Shown here: positions 21,173 to 33,516 of the stretch, piece by piece
How the letters are laid out: the number at the start of each line of letters is the position of its first letter
Numbering within the stretch: the first letter of the stretch is position 1
Source of the DNA: Hymenoscyphus infarciens
Taxonomy: Eukaryota; Ascomycota; Leotiomycetes; Helotiales; Helotiaceae
Direction: 5' to 3'
Assembly: GCA_001414345.1 (NCBI GenBank)
Contig: LLCB01000025.1
Span: 62,001-126,000, forward strand
DNA length: 64,000 bases
Made by a program: the position numbers and the translations under genes
The notes under the pieces: model-generated
Told to the model about the DNA's origin: nothing
Database searches by the model: none
Seen by the model: only the letters and a program-made list of their open reading frames with translations

Positions 21173-24100
21173 GACAAGAAACCAAAATTGAAACATTCAG
21201 ACATTTTTATTACACGTGTTTTCACAATCATCTCACTCATTTCAAGTCATTTGGTGAAAACTGCGGTTCAAACAATAGACTTGGAAATAATAGAGAAGAA
21301 TAAACAATTGCAAATACTGGTACACCTCCATACCTCGCACACTCTACCCCCATCCCCCTGTAAAGCACACCTCAAAGAATGTTGCCTCCCGCCAAGCCCA
21401 AACAGACTTCCAACCGCAAAAGCAAAAAAGAGATTCTGAGGAAAAGGAAGAAATGAAAACAAAAAAACCACCCAAGCTCTCCAGATCCGCATTCCATCGG
21501 AAAACATTGCATAATCGCGCTGAAGGAACTTGCTTGATGTTAGTCTCATACAAGTTTTCAGATAAGTTTATTCAGGCATACCTCTCTAGTGATTGTTCAG
21601 AGTGCACACTGCATTGCTTGTTCGTCTCTCCTCTCTCGTTCCACCTGCGCAAATTCTCTGACAATCTGCACTGTGCACAGTTTGTTCATCTCTGTGACCG
21701 CATTTGTAAAGGGTGACATATGTAATGCATGGTCTCAATGGTCTCATTTTGAGGGTAGGTGGTGAGGTTTTCTAATGCGGGAGTCTTTGGGTGAAGGGGA
21801 GTTGAGTTTCTAAAGATGTTATTGGAGGGTTCTGTGACAACGCGAAGGATTAGAGCATACCTGAGAATAATGTATGAAAGTGTAGATGGTGTTTGTGACT
21901 TTGGAGGGAGAGTTGAATTGAGTGAAAGCTGATGGTCGATGGGCTGTCGAGAAAAGTTTCAGAGGACGGAAGGCTACTTTATATACAGTGACACCTTACC
22001 GACTATGTGGCTCAATTTTCTCAGCTTGGGTTCGAGTCTATGTTTGCCATCACCAAATGATGAGCAATGCAGTGAGTCTCCAGGAAATATCCTCACTATG
22101 GACTCTCGTTGGCTAGTCCTTGTGGGAAACGAAAGAGCTGATGTTGGTTCGTTTTCTCTCCGGCCATTCAGAATCCACACGACAACACCAACACCAACGT
22201 AGGAGTCGAAATATCAAGAATTACCGCCTGGGAGGTGTGATATGAAAGGCAGAAAGATCAGCACATGAGAATGGGACGGGGTAGGGGGTGGGTCGTCCTT
22301 GTTTAGGCTCCATGGAAAGGGTGATGATTTACAAGGCTGATAGGTGGATTCGACTTGGGGCAAGGGGATGCTCAAGGTGGGGCAGGTGAAGAACGGCGAG
22401 GGGCGTGTGGGGAGAGGGAAGAAATATCACAACAACTTAGTGATAGACTGGCAGCAGAATCGCGCATGTCTAAGCAGACACAAACAAACACGCTACTGCT
22501 AGCTAGATTTGGAGCAGGAAAAGACAGGCCGTGGATATATGGACCCGGAGTTTAGATGAAGATTGCCTACACTAGCTGGAAGTGGGAGGCCGTGGTACAG
22601 CCGTTACCTACGGAGTATGTACTGTTAAACGGTCAACTTGGTACCCATATTATGATAGGTTACGGGACTGGTAAAATCTCGACGCTGTTTTCCCGCCACC
22701 GCTATACGACAATTGCTAGATGATTATGCTACCAGATTAAGCCAGGGCCGCGCAAAGAAATGCTCCCAGAAGCGAAGAGGAGGTTCAGGGAGTCGTCCCC
22801 CCTTGAGGTGAGGTCGGTTTTTAGACGCGCTAAGCCCCCACTTAGCGAGTTGCTTGACGGATCGCCCATTTCGTTTCTCCCCCCCCCCCTCTTCAATTCT
22901 CAATCAACACCCACCACCCGCCTGTCCCTGCATTCTCCTCTCCCCTCGGCTCTCGGCCGTCAATCTTCGATATCTGCCTAGGTCGAACTGACAGGTATCT
23001 TCATCTCTACCTGGGCACAGCAGCCGCAGTGGGGTGGAGGCCTTCGTGCAACGCACTCGGCATGCCATAGCATGCTGGCCGCGGCCTGTGACTTCAGTAC
23101 CACGCAGCTATGCACGAACAGGGAGTCGGTGTACGATGGCCTCGAATCGAACCCAATCATCGTGGACCACCGCGGCAAATCTCGCGGCAGCCAGCATTGG
23201 CCTCACTCAAAAGCCATGGAGCCATGTGTTGAGCCACCCACCTAGCCTACAGTACCTTCACTGCGACGTCCATGGCGAACGAACCGAACCCCCCTTTTCT
23301 TCCGAGGCACTCCAGCACCCATCCCACCACATACCGGAAAGAGGGACACCTTCCCCCAAGCATCCATGGATCATCGATCAGTCTTCTTGAGCTTCCTGCC
23401 CGATATTACATGACCATTACGGCGCTTCCCTCGTCCTCAGCCCGCGCCTCGACAGACGCGCGTGAGCACATCCACACAAGCGGCTTTTCCCGTCACAATA
23501 TTTCCAACCATCCTAATCTACTACACGATATTGCTGAAGGAAGAGTTGGGAATTCCTCTCCTCGCCTCCCGCCCGCTTGAGGGTTCCTTCAGTTCTTCAC
23601 CTTTTGCCGGAGGTTGTGCCCTCCTCGGCCCTGCTGGCTGCCGGCCACCCACCTAGTCTCGAGGACGAGGGAGAATCGCCAGTGATTTCGACGACTTCCC
23701 GTTTCTTTTTGGTGACATGGCGCGGTACCTGCTCATGGCCGCTGTATGCGTGCTCTCAGATCGTGGATGCGTACCTGGAAGATGCTCCTCACCCTACACC
23801 TCTGCAACAATGGTTGGACTTTCCCATGGCTCTTACAATTTGGCCCGTTGAGATGTCCCATGCGGTTAGGTTCCTTGCTTCTGCAGAAATGCATGGTACC
23901 TCTAATCCCACGTTCACGCTGGACAACTCGACACACCCCTCTTGCCTCTTCGTTCTTTCACCTATCAGTCCGGTCTTAGGCGAGCAAATTAAACCCAGCA
24001 GTTCCCCACACGGGATGTAGGTATGCTCACAAGTCACAGTCATCGATCCTGAGCATCTGAGAATACCTCTCTCAATTAGGTATCAACCCGTTTTGCCGCC

Positions 24101-25826
24101 AACCCGCCTGCAAACAATCGGCAATTCGTCTCATCCATGTGATGGCATGGTATAGCTTGCAGCGACTCGAACCATTGCCACTATATGTTGTGTTTCGTGA
24201 CAATCACTCGAGCAATTGAAAAGCAACCCTATTCGGGAAAACATCTGCAGGGCCCCGACGTCATGCTATTTTGACCACGGGTGCTTGCGTCAGCTGCAGC
24301 GTTCGAGATCTAGTTTATTCCAGATACAGTTCTGCTCAATCACCAACTTGACATAAACCACCAACTGCTTGCTGCATATGACGGGTTGCATTTCCGCCAT
24401 TGAAAATGCTGAGAGAACCACAAATTTGGAGGCGATAAGTGGCAGGCCCATAATTTGACTTGGAGATTTCATTCGTATCAGAAGTGCGACCTATTTTCTC
24501 AGCAGGCCTTATTTCTTGCCCTCTGTCAAAAACGGACATGATTCTGTTGGAGAACACAAGAAGGCACCATATATGCAGATGTAACAATCGGAGAAAATGG
24601 GAATAGACGGTGAAAGCCCGTCTGGTGCCCCGTAGGACACAACGTGTGCCGAAGCACTCGTTGTGTCTAAATCATAGGGGCCACGTCCAAAAAGCCTTGC
24701 AATATGACCCACCATTTTTATGTGATGATATGAGTCTCCCTGCCGCTGCTTGCTGCTGCGAGAGATGAGATACGAGGTTACACACCCACTAATTCGCATC
24801 GCTCGCGTGTAAGAATGTACTTATTCCCGAGCTATTTGGTCATAGGACTTACCATGTATGCAGTACTACAGCGCGTCAGAAGCATGGATCGTTAGCCTTT
24901 AAGGGTGCTTCATCACCCCCCAAAATGCTATCCAGTCATGCTAGCTCTTATATCTGGTTCTGATCGCAACCTTTACCACAGCAATTAACTATTCCAGGAT
25001 GCAGTATCGCCAGTCTCTTTTTCCTCGTCGCCGTAACCACAACTCTTCGTTTCCAGCGTTACAAAATACTGCATGCTTCTGATGTGGCAGTATCAAAGAT
25101 TGGAAAGGAATCCTACCTGGCTGGTTGGAAAAGTCCAACAAAACTCGAAGCTACCACAGAAATCTTTCGCAAGGGGTCGCCGCTCCATCGCCACCTTGAC
25201 ATCTAGCTTCAACACTAGTGACGGCTTTGTGGCCTGACTTCCGATGGTTTAATTACAGGATACTCCTTAGTATGAGCCGGTAGCTGCACATAATGATCGC
25301 GGTAATGGATGTAGGCCGTTGGTGTACACGCACGTCGCCCCGGGGACCGCACATATTTCGACATACATGCCGCCAACACTAGGGCTGGTGCTTATATGCT
25401 TGTTTCCAACTATGGTCATGGATAACATTCGTTGTCGATTTGAAAGCCCTGGCGAATCTTCTTCAAGATCACCCCCATCCTGGGTGGCTTCAGGGAATGC
25501 AGGTGTTCACTGACTTTCCTACCTAGGCAAGAAGCTCGTGATCATATTCTCTTCCCGCCCCTAGTCAACCGCCATGACCGTAAGAAAATTTGCGACTCTT
25601 CTTTGAGAAAAGGGAATCCATTCAAGTGGGATGATAGCATTGGGTTTTAACCCTCCCCTGGCTTCTCTGCGAGGAAAACACGAGTGGTTTAATCTCTGTA
25701 TATGATAGCGTTACTTTATGGGCTCAATGTATCAACCCTTCATATGTAGGTCTCAAGTAGCTTGTTTTGTCCTACTGCACAATACTCTGTTTCTTATTCC
25801 ATTACTCTTCAGCATCACACACCCCT

Positions 25827-25875
25827 GCTAACAATAATCGCTAACAATAATCGCTAACAATAATCGCCAACAATA
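25827..25875. repeat. 13 bp tandem repeat (GCTAACAATAATC)
   Basis: Three exact copies and a fourth partial, diverged copy. Confidence 0.9.
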
Positions 25876-26720
25876 CATCAAGGCTTCTTAACCGTGGCCA
25901 CTCTTTACACAAAACACCAACTTGGATGTATCACCTCATCATACATACAGCTTTGTCTAGGGGTGCCTCGCTTATTCTCAAAGTCTTCTCTTATCCCAAG
26001 CTTCAACTTGGGGAGGGATTCATTGATTTTGCATTCGCTGGCTGGAGAACTTTTCTCCCTGTCGCCAAAGAGTTTCAGGCAGGAACCATCACCAATTCTT
26101 TCCCCTTGCTCCAACATTTAGCGAGCCCTTTCGTTTCGCAATATCACACCACTTGCTGCAGTTCCAGTTCAGTCGAATTTGAATGGAGGCAAGTCAATAT
26201 TGGACATGCTGCAGGGCCGAGCTACGGAGAACCTCGAGTCATTGGATGAAAAACAGGAGAACTTGGCCGTGAACAGTGAGTGTGCCAGTGAAGGGCCTGT
26301 TGGAAGATCCTTAGCCCTATGCAATGCAAAGCGGAAGGTTCTTGCGCCTGTGAACAAGGGGGATATCTGGTGTGTTGATGGCGATTGGGATAAGGTGGTC
26401 ACTGGTTGGTTGATGGATGATCTCGATGCCGGAAGATTGATTTCATTTGTCAGAATATTCAGACGACGATTAGTGCTGCGGGGAATATAGGATTGAGACC
26501 TGATCCGCGGGCATGGCATTAAAGGAAGGTGTGGATGGGATGCAGCTGTGTTGGGGTGTGGCATACCCTTCCATTCGTATCATGATTTGCCTTTTGGCTT
26601 CTGGTTTTCCAAAGTGCAACGTCACCGTGGCAATAGCTTCTCCCGTCGATGTTGGGTTGTGCTAAGGTAAAGGTATGCTATGTTCTCGGCTATCCGTCGT
26701 CCCCAATTTAGAGTTCTACA

Positions 26721-26770
26721 TTGGATGTTCTTGGATGTTCTTGGATGTTCTTGGATGTTTTTGGAAGTTC
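26721..26770. repeat. 10 bp tandem repeat (TTGGATGTTC)
   Basis: Five copies: three exact, then TTGGATGTTT and TTGGAAGTTC. Confidence 0.9.
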
Positions 26771-28145
26771 CCGAGCCTTGTCAGACTGGAAAAGAATTAG
26801 AGAATATCCACGACTTTCCTTATCGCCCCCTCTTCCCTATGTTGCCTCCCCCCCCCCCCGCCAGAACCAACGCCGCTTAGAAGTCGTGTTGGAGGTAAGG
26901 ATTGAAGGAACTCGGCAACCATGGAAAATTCCGTTTCCAGATTGATCAAAGCCCCCGCCCTTTGCAAAAAAATAAAACGTGACTCGACTCCTCTTGTGCT
27001 CCCGTCAAGGTTGAATTCAGATTAAGGTTTCCGAGTTCACCACTAACCAGATTCTTGGGTTTTAACGATTCAGCCCCAAATATTGACCACTCGGTGTGCT
27101 GAACTGCATTTCAAGTGGAGTCTGGGGTGGTCGGCAAAAGGGCCATGTCGCGTCAGCCTTGGTGTGCAGGGGTCGGTATTGGTCATAAACCCGTCCGTCT
27201 TCAGTCTTCAGTCTTCACAGCCTCGTGAGGTCTTTTCGATGCGGCCAGTGGCCGAGGGGCCGCCTCGTTGTGGCCTTGTTGCCTTGTTGTTGGTTGCGGC
27301 GAAGTAGGTGTAGGTGTAGGCAGACCTTGTTGGCTGGTCGTGTTGATGTGTTATGTGTTGTATGTTGGCCTGGTTGGTAACAACACCCACTCACTTGTCC
27401 TCAACAATCATCGTCGAAGGATCGCAACTCCCGTCGGTGCTTTAATTAATTCTTGGGTTTATTATGGGTATGGGGTTGTACATTTAGCGCCTTTGCCGCG
27501 GGGAGCGACGCTGGTAGCGGCACAGTAAGGTTATCTTTTTGCCTTGTATGTTGTTTCTTGTTGACGGGTGGAGGTGGGTTGGGTTGGGTTGGAAGGTTCA
27601 CCATGTAGTTGGTCCAACATCGGCGGTCGCAGATTGGGTCTCTGGGCAAGGCTCAGCCAGAGCAAAGAAGGCACCGTCACACTCGCCATACCATACTAGC
27701 CATGATGAGACTGGCAAGTCGACGAGGTCGGTGGTTCTTCCTCTTGTTTGAAGGGGGCGCAAGGCAGAGAATGGTGAGAATTGGTTTGCCAGAGTATATT
27801 ATACGACGGAATGATGGAGGGGCTGGCCGAGTGGGCTTTTCGAGGAAGGCCGCCGACAATGTTGGAATGGTCCATTTTTTTACAAGTCAACTGCCAATTG
27901 AGGATTGAGAGTGAGGATTGAGGACTGAGATGCGCATCAGAGCCGGATCAGACGCACACGCGGGGTCTCGTTGTTGGCCGCATGGTTCGGAGAGCACGAG
28001 ATGAGATGATGCCAGAGCCTTTTTCCGAGCGTGAGTGCAATTAAGGGAAAGACTTGACGAAGGCTGAATTGATATCCATTACAGGGTTGAGGCTGATCGG
28101 TGTACAGTGGAGAGAGCGAGCATGAAGCAATCTTGGAATGATGGA

Positions 28146-28216
28146 AGACGAAAGACGAAAGACGAAAGACGAAAGACGAAAGACGAAAGACGAAAGACGA
28201 AAGACGGAAGACGGAA
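28146..28216. repeat. 7 bp tandem repeat (AGACGAA)
   Basis: About ten uninterrupted copies of a purine-strand heptamer, the last two changed to AGACGGA. Confidence 0.92.
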
Positions 28217-28737
28217 CAAGTCTTCAACATCCCGCGAGCTGAGAAGAGAAGTTGCGGGAAGAATGGAGGGATGTGATGTGGTTGATCATCTCAACGCTCT
28301 CCAGTCACGTCCATCGCCATGCGTGGGGCCGCTGAAGAACAAACACTTCTCCAATGCCAGTGCAGTTGTAAAGTCCTTTGCAGGGCTTCAATGGTCTCTT
28401 GCGGAAGGGCCTTCGGCTCTTGTATTGTTGGTTTGATTTCTTCAGTCTCAGCTCGGCCCGTTGAAGAATGCTGTTGGTTGAAGAATTGAGTCATAGACCC
28501 ATGAGACGAATGAGGCATTGTTCTTTGACGTGTGGGTTGATGTGATATCAAGATTCCTCTCACAGCGTTGCAGTCCGAAATGGAAAATGGAAAATGTAAA
28601 TTCGGGGAGGTCGGGAAGTGGGAATGTGGTGACACCGAGTAGATTTTTTCACAATGTCACTTCGGAAATAGGATCAGCAAGCGCTGAACTCCAAGATTGA
28701 GACCACGATCCACGAGGAGTGCCTTCAATCCTTTCAG

Positions 28738-29012
28738 TTTACGTTGAGGAGTAGGTGTGGTTCAATTTTTACGCGCGAGGGCATATCAAAGGACATTTGA
28801 TTGTTGGTGTTTGTCACTTCGTGGAATCCCACATTTGAAGAGCCGCTGAAAAACACACGGGGATTAGAAGATGACCAGTTTGGGTTGTTAGGTTTACGTC
28901 AAGGTGTGGTTCGGTTTTAGGCGCGGATGCATATGAAAGGAGATTGTGATAGTTGGAGTTTTGCCACTTCTAGGATGCCCACGTTTGAAAAACCGCTGAA
29001 GAATCCTCGGGA
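28738..29012. repeat. Imperfect ~155 bp tandem duplication
   Basis: Copy 1 is 28738-28862 and copy 2 is 28893-29012. Shared blocks in order include TTTACGT, GGTGTGGTTC, GCATAT-AAAGGA, GTTGG-GTTT, CACTTC, CCCAC-TTTGAA and CCGCTGAA. Identity is about 70 percent by eye and no function is apparent. Confidence 0.6.
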
Positions 29013-29790
29013 AATGGAGAGGGTGGCCTTCGAGTTTTCAGCTCTTGGACGCCACATCCAGGTTCGCCTAATGTTTATGACGGTTGAGTTGAGGTGAGTC
29101 AAGAGGTAGCTTTCTGGGAGGAAGACATTGCCACAAGTCATTTTGGGTAGCAAACTCAGCTACACTTTAGAGTAGCGGTCTTCGAGTTGCGTGCTGTTTT
29201 CCCCCGGCTGTTCACGTTGTGGGGAATCTCCCCTCATGATTAGATCAACCAATTTTGCTTCTTCCATTACTTGCTTTGTTGACGAGCCCGGGATTACTAC
29301 TTGGTTGTTCAACTACACTTCATATTCATCAGTCTACTCAATTGATAGGGAACAAGAGAAAAGAGAAAAGAGATATCAGCTCTTGGTGAAGAGAAATTAC
29401 TAGCTTGGCGATGAAAACTCCTAGCTTTCTTAGGCATGTCTCGCTAACTTGGACTAATTTCAGTGTACTCGTCATATCATCCCACCGCTCTGGTTGCTCG
29501 AGTGTTCCAGATCTAACGACAAACCCAAAGCACCAAATTCTTGATACAAGTAGAGGTTTCAATAGCTGCCCGATTGTTGAGTACAAACGTGGGGAGTTAT
29601 CGAAGGCAAGCATGGTATCACTTGCTGGGCAGTTCAGCCAAGCTTGGATACATCCTTGGAATACGGGGTTTATACGGGAAGAGATGGAGTGTGAGAGAAT
29701 GGCATAGAGAGCTTCTTCCCTCAAACACTCAGTTGAACACAGCCCACTGGCTCCAAAAGACCTTTTTCCTTCGCTTGTGATATAAAAAAA

Positions 29791-29814
29791 GGGGGGTGGG
29801 GGGCGGGAGGGGGG
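29791..29814 (+). repeat. G-run with quadruplex potential
   Basis: Four G-tracts of three or more separated by single T, C or A bases, directly after an A-run. Confidence 0.6.
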
Positions 29815-31485
29815 TGTTCGCCCAAATATCAACCATAAAAGTCAGACAGAGAGTGACCCAGCTTTGACAGAATCAAAGGTTGTGTCAAGCGAAACATGGT
29901 AACAGTGAATCCCGAACAGTCGACCTTTACACATTTCCTGTTTACTAAACTCTAAGAAGGGCCATGCAGATTTCGTGTTTAGAATAGATGTGAGAAACCA
30001 CCAGCAAGTGGAATCATGCCAAATCAAATGAGCCATACTGAACGAAGAAATCATTTCTCTTCTGCTAAGAGGTATAGAATAAATTCGCTTTCAAGTCTCT
30101 AAGAAACGTGCGTCCCAAAACTCTCAGTACTTCTCTACATCACGCAGGTCAATTAATGAATGTCATCGATGTCCATTGTTGTAACTTTGAATTCATGAGC
30201 TCAACCTGTAATTCCGGAGCTGGCAAAAATGTTGCATGAAAAGAGACTTTAGGAAACTATGTATGATCTAAAAAGCTTTCAAAGGAAAAGCAAAATTCCC
30301 CAAGGGCTTCCCTCCCTCTCTATCACGACTCTCAACCACAGGTCAACACCTTAGTCGCGACTGCCGTGCGACCTTGACACCTCGACGAGACTAGTCAAAA
30401 GTGGTCTAGACCTTCCTTAACCCCCTCCCCCTCGGATTCAAAATCTTTCCTCGCTCTGCATTCTCTCCTCTCAACACTCCAACTGGCCCGGGAACTTTGA
30501 ACGCGCACGCATCGTAACGATGATGTTGACATATTCTTATATGTAGATGCTTAGCACACCATAATAACCTCCTCTAATAGTATTGCAGAGTAGTGCAGAA
30601 GTAGCTAGGATAGACGGAGTCCTCGACGCATGGTCGTCCAACAAGCATCAAGACCTGCTCAAAAAGTCCACCCGCCACCCCCCAGAACACAACCCAAGAC
30701 CATCCCCCCAAATGCATCTAAATCTCCCGACGAGGTCTCCAAGTCCACCTTCGTCCCCACATCCACGTTTTCCCCATTCAAGCCCCCCACCCCTTCATTT
30801 GTCCTAGCATTCTTCAAATCCCCAATGTTCACTTCTTTATTACCCCTCCTCCCCTCAAATAATAGTTATATCCCTCTTCTCATTCCGCTCTCTTTTTCGC
30901 TTCCCAAAGCATTCTCGTGCATGGGAGAGGTATTTTGAGTAAGGTTTCACAGGGGGGCTTGAGTTGTGGGGTGGATATGGAAGGTGAAGAAGGGGTGGTG
31001 GGTTTCACGGAGAGGTTTAGGAGTTGGGATATTATGTAGAGGGTTGTTAGGGTTCTAGGAGTAAGTTGGGGGACTAGTGGTTATATTTCCGAATGAAGAG
31101 AATTGGTGTATGTACCGATTTTTACTCTGTGTCAAAATCCATTCTTCCCATTCGAAGAATGCGACTTGCCGTGTGGATAGATTGAGATTGAGAGAGTTTT
31201 GGATATCTGTCGCGATTTCCTTATTGTTGTAAGTAAGTGTTGATAGAAGAGGGAGCAAAATGACTGCGCGGCATTGGAAAGAAAAAAAAGAAAAAGAGAG
31301 ACTGGGAGTTGAGTTAAACACCTACCCCCATAGCAATCGTAATCACAACTCCCAAGACAATACACCTATCCTCATCTGCTGCGAGCAGCAACAGATAAAG
31401 AGTCATAGCCCGAAGAACTTGTAACACCATTCCCTCCTCGTAGCCACGTTATTAAATTATCTCTCAGTCTAGTTCTTAAAGCATA

Positions 31486-31493
31486 TAATTAAA
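31486..31493. repeat. Target site duplication, left (TAATTAAA)
   Basis: Identical to 32176-32183 on the other side of the 682 bp element. Confidence 0.75.
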
Positions 31494-32175
31494 TACGGTA
31501 ATTAACATAAATACCACCTTTTTAATTATTAAAGACGGAAATACCACCTAATTAATTTATTTCTAACAGAAATACTACTTTTATACCATTTATTTATTTA
31601 GTAGTGATTTTATAACTTAAAATAATAAATTAGGAATAGTGGCATTTGTGTCAGGAATATAAAAGTGGCATTTATGTTAGTATAAGGGAGCACTTCTGTT
31701 AGTAGAAGTATTTTAATAATTTATACATTTGTATATACTAATATACTAAAAAATTAAAAAATTAAATAAATCTACCTACTTCTACTTTGTAAGCTATATT
31801 TAGAGGTTGCCTCTTTAATATACTACTATTTACTCTCTAGGATCTCTAATTCCGTATATACTCAATTACTATTTACTATTTTTAGGCGGGGATTCACCTA
31901 AAAAGAGTGAATAGTGACTAATCACTAATAGATATACCACTATTTTACTAATATAAATACTACTATTTTATTCTTAATAGAAATACTACCTATTTTAGAC
32001 ATAAATACTACTATTTTACTTATATCAAATAAATAATAAATGTACTAAAAAACGTACTAGGAGCGTATAAAATAAATAAATAGTATAAGAGTAGCATTTC
32101 TGTTAGAAAGAAATTAATTAGGTGGTATTTCCGTCTTTAATAATTAAAAAGGTAGCATTAATGTTAATTACCGTA
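31494..32175. mobile_element. 682 bp non-autonomous DNA element with ~110 bp terminal inverted repeats
   Basis: The left end begins TACGGTAATTAACAT and the right end is its reverse complement ATGTTAATTACCGTA. The inverted repeat continues for about 110 bp per side (31494 to ~31605 and ~32065 to 32175) with only a few mismatches, mostly transitions. It is flanked by the 8 bp duplication TAATTAAA. The interior is AT-rich with no coding capacity. An 8 bp duplication fits hAT-type insertion and long inverted repeats fit Mutator-like MITEs, so the superfamily is undecided. It lies inside the Zn2Cys6 pseudogene. Confidence 0.85.
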
Positions 32176-32183
32176 TAATTAAA
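32176..32183. repeat. Target site duplication, right (TAATTAAA)
   Basis: Second copy of the 8 bp flank. Confidence 0.75.
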
Positions 32184-33046
32184 TAAGAAAAAAAGAAAAA
32201 GTAACTAACCTCAACATGAAACCCCTTAACCTCAATCAAAAGAGTCTGATTGACCAACCCCCTACAAGAACCAGTCTTTCTCTCATACTTCCCGATAATC
32301 GCCCTGCAGTTTCCAAAAAGTTGACTCTCTCCCTCCTTTTCCGACGTGTTATGTAGAAAAGTGCTTTCTTTCTTCCTCGCTAGAGAATCGGGGAGATTCT
32401 GATCGAGCAGTTGCCACGAGGACATGTCGAAAGAAGTGTTTTGCATTAATGACTATGCCATCTTTTAGATCTCGGTTGGAAGGTACTTATTAGTGCTTTT
32501 AATCGGGAATCTCCTTTCAGGAGGCTCGAATGTGAAGATGGCTCTTTTGCTTGAGGAAAGGAAGAGGAAGGTAAGCTCAAGACAGGTGAGAACCAGCATA
32601 TTTCCTCCTCCAATGTGTTTTCTGGTTCGGGTATCGAAGTATCTCGATTGCTCTCTTCAACTCTTGGTTGCTCAGGAAGATTTCCCTTACCTTCCTCATT
32701 CGATTCAAATAAATCGATATCAACAGGAAGATTCAAAAGCCTGCTATCTATCATCTCTTCATCAAAAGTTTTAAAATTTAATGAAGGGAGTCTTTCACTT
32801 CCCCTTCTTGTTTGCTCTGGAGTGAGAGCGCCCTGTGGTGACGGAGCAAATGGTTTACTAACTAAAACCCAACTCCTGACCCCGAAATGCTCATGAGATA
32901 CTGACAGAACTGGTAATCTCTCTCCGGGGATCATATTTACATTTCATGTTTTTTTTCGTACATCAGAGTCAGGAGGGTAGAGCGAGTGTACATCTCGTTT
33001 TCGCCACTCTACATTGGTGGCATGATTTCTTGCGGGGATTCTCCAT

Positions 33047-33516
33047 GTCGTATAATCTAATTAATTGTCTTCTTAGAACGAGAGTTGAACGACTGAGTGA
33101 GATACTGTTGAAGTTTACGGAGTGGTTGGGTTGACTGCAAACCTTTGACATAGGTACCCTGAGGAGTGCAACCACGACGGAGTCGAAGTAAAGGCAGCGC
33201 TCACTCCGTAGCATCTCCGTCATGCTTCCAGAGGAAGAAGGAGTTTGCCCCACTCTTTTCCATTTTGGGAGAGAGGAGATGCTGTATACTACCGGACTTG
33301 TTTATCAAGCATTAAGCTAGAAATCGAGGAAATCCGGATATTACATTGCAATAGACTTCGAGGTTGGTTACACTGGCAACTTTATATAACAAGATGAATT
33401 CCCCTTTGGATTTCACCCGTCTCATCAATTCACTTCATCTAGAACCGACTTCTTCAATCTTCCAATACAATCGAGACAACAACCAAACAGTCCACCCTAT
33501 CAACCGTCAATCAAAT
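33047..33516. other. Former divergent promoter between two pseudogenes
   Basis: 470 bp between the start codons of the two decayed genes. No gene or repeat was seen. Confidence 0.4.

Larger units (their letters stand above)
19231..30658. other. 11.4 kb gene desert with minisatellites and small repeats
   Basis: No protein family was recognised on either strand over this stretch. Open frames are short (up to ~165 codons) and unrelated to anything I know. Recognisable content is repeats: minisatellites at 19598, 25827, 26721 and 28146, a hairpin at 21125, an imperfect 155 bp tandem repeat at 28738 and a G-run at 29791. Base composition is ordinary, unlike the RIP block at 45-54 kb, so it is not simply a mutated transposon. 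Non-coding transcripts or lineage-specific genes cannot be excluded. Confidence 0.5.
30659..33046 (-). pseudogene. Zn2Cys6 transcription factor pseudogene, interrupted by a transposable element
   Basis: Reads right to left from the ATG at 33046. The first half of a zinc cluster is clear (KKSCHQCRVAKTRC), and the next triplets supply the second half, but two positions are TGA stops (codons 26 and 28; 32971-32969 and 32965-32963); downstream CTKKNMKCKYD completes the C-x2-C-x6-C-x6-C-x2-C-x6-C spacing. A frameshift follows. Later fragments match this regulator class: FGNCRAIIGKYERK, CRGLVNQTLLIEVKGF, then after the 682 bp insertion EGMVLQVLRAMTLYLLLLAA, FFEWEEWILTQSK, and LPLPCTRMLWEAKKRAE followed by TGA (30882-30880) where the continuation EEGYNYYLRG suggests a former TGG. 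The gene ends near 30659. The target pathway is unknown. The fragments are collinear, so this is one decayed gene, not several. Confidence 0.75.

Noticed and set aside
26206..26490. Open frame of ~95 codons on the plus strand
   Set aside because: The composition looks somewhat coding-like (GDIWCVDGDWDKVVTGWLMD), but no family was recognised and no flanking exon could be found.
27811..27835. GGCCGAGTGG resembling the A box of a tRNA-Ser/Leu gene
   Set aside because: No B box (GGTTCGAATCC-like) or cloverleaf pairing follows within the expected distance.
29338..29832. 164-codon open frame on the minus strand
   Set aside because: Begins in the poly-G/A tract and has no recognisable domain; overlapping frames on the other strand are equally long.
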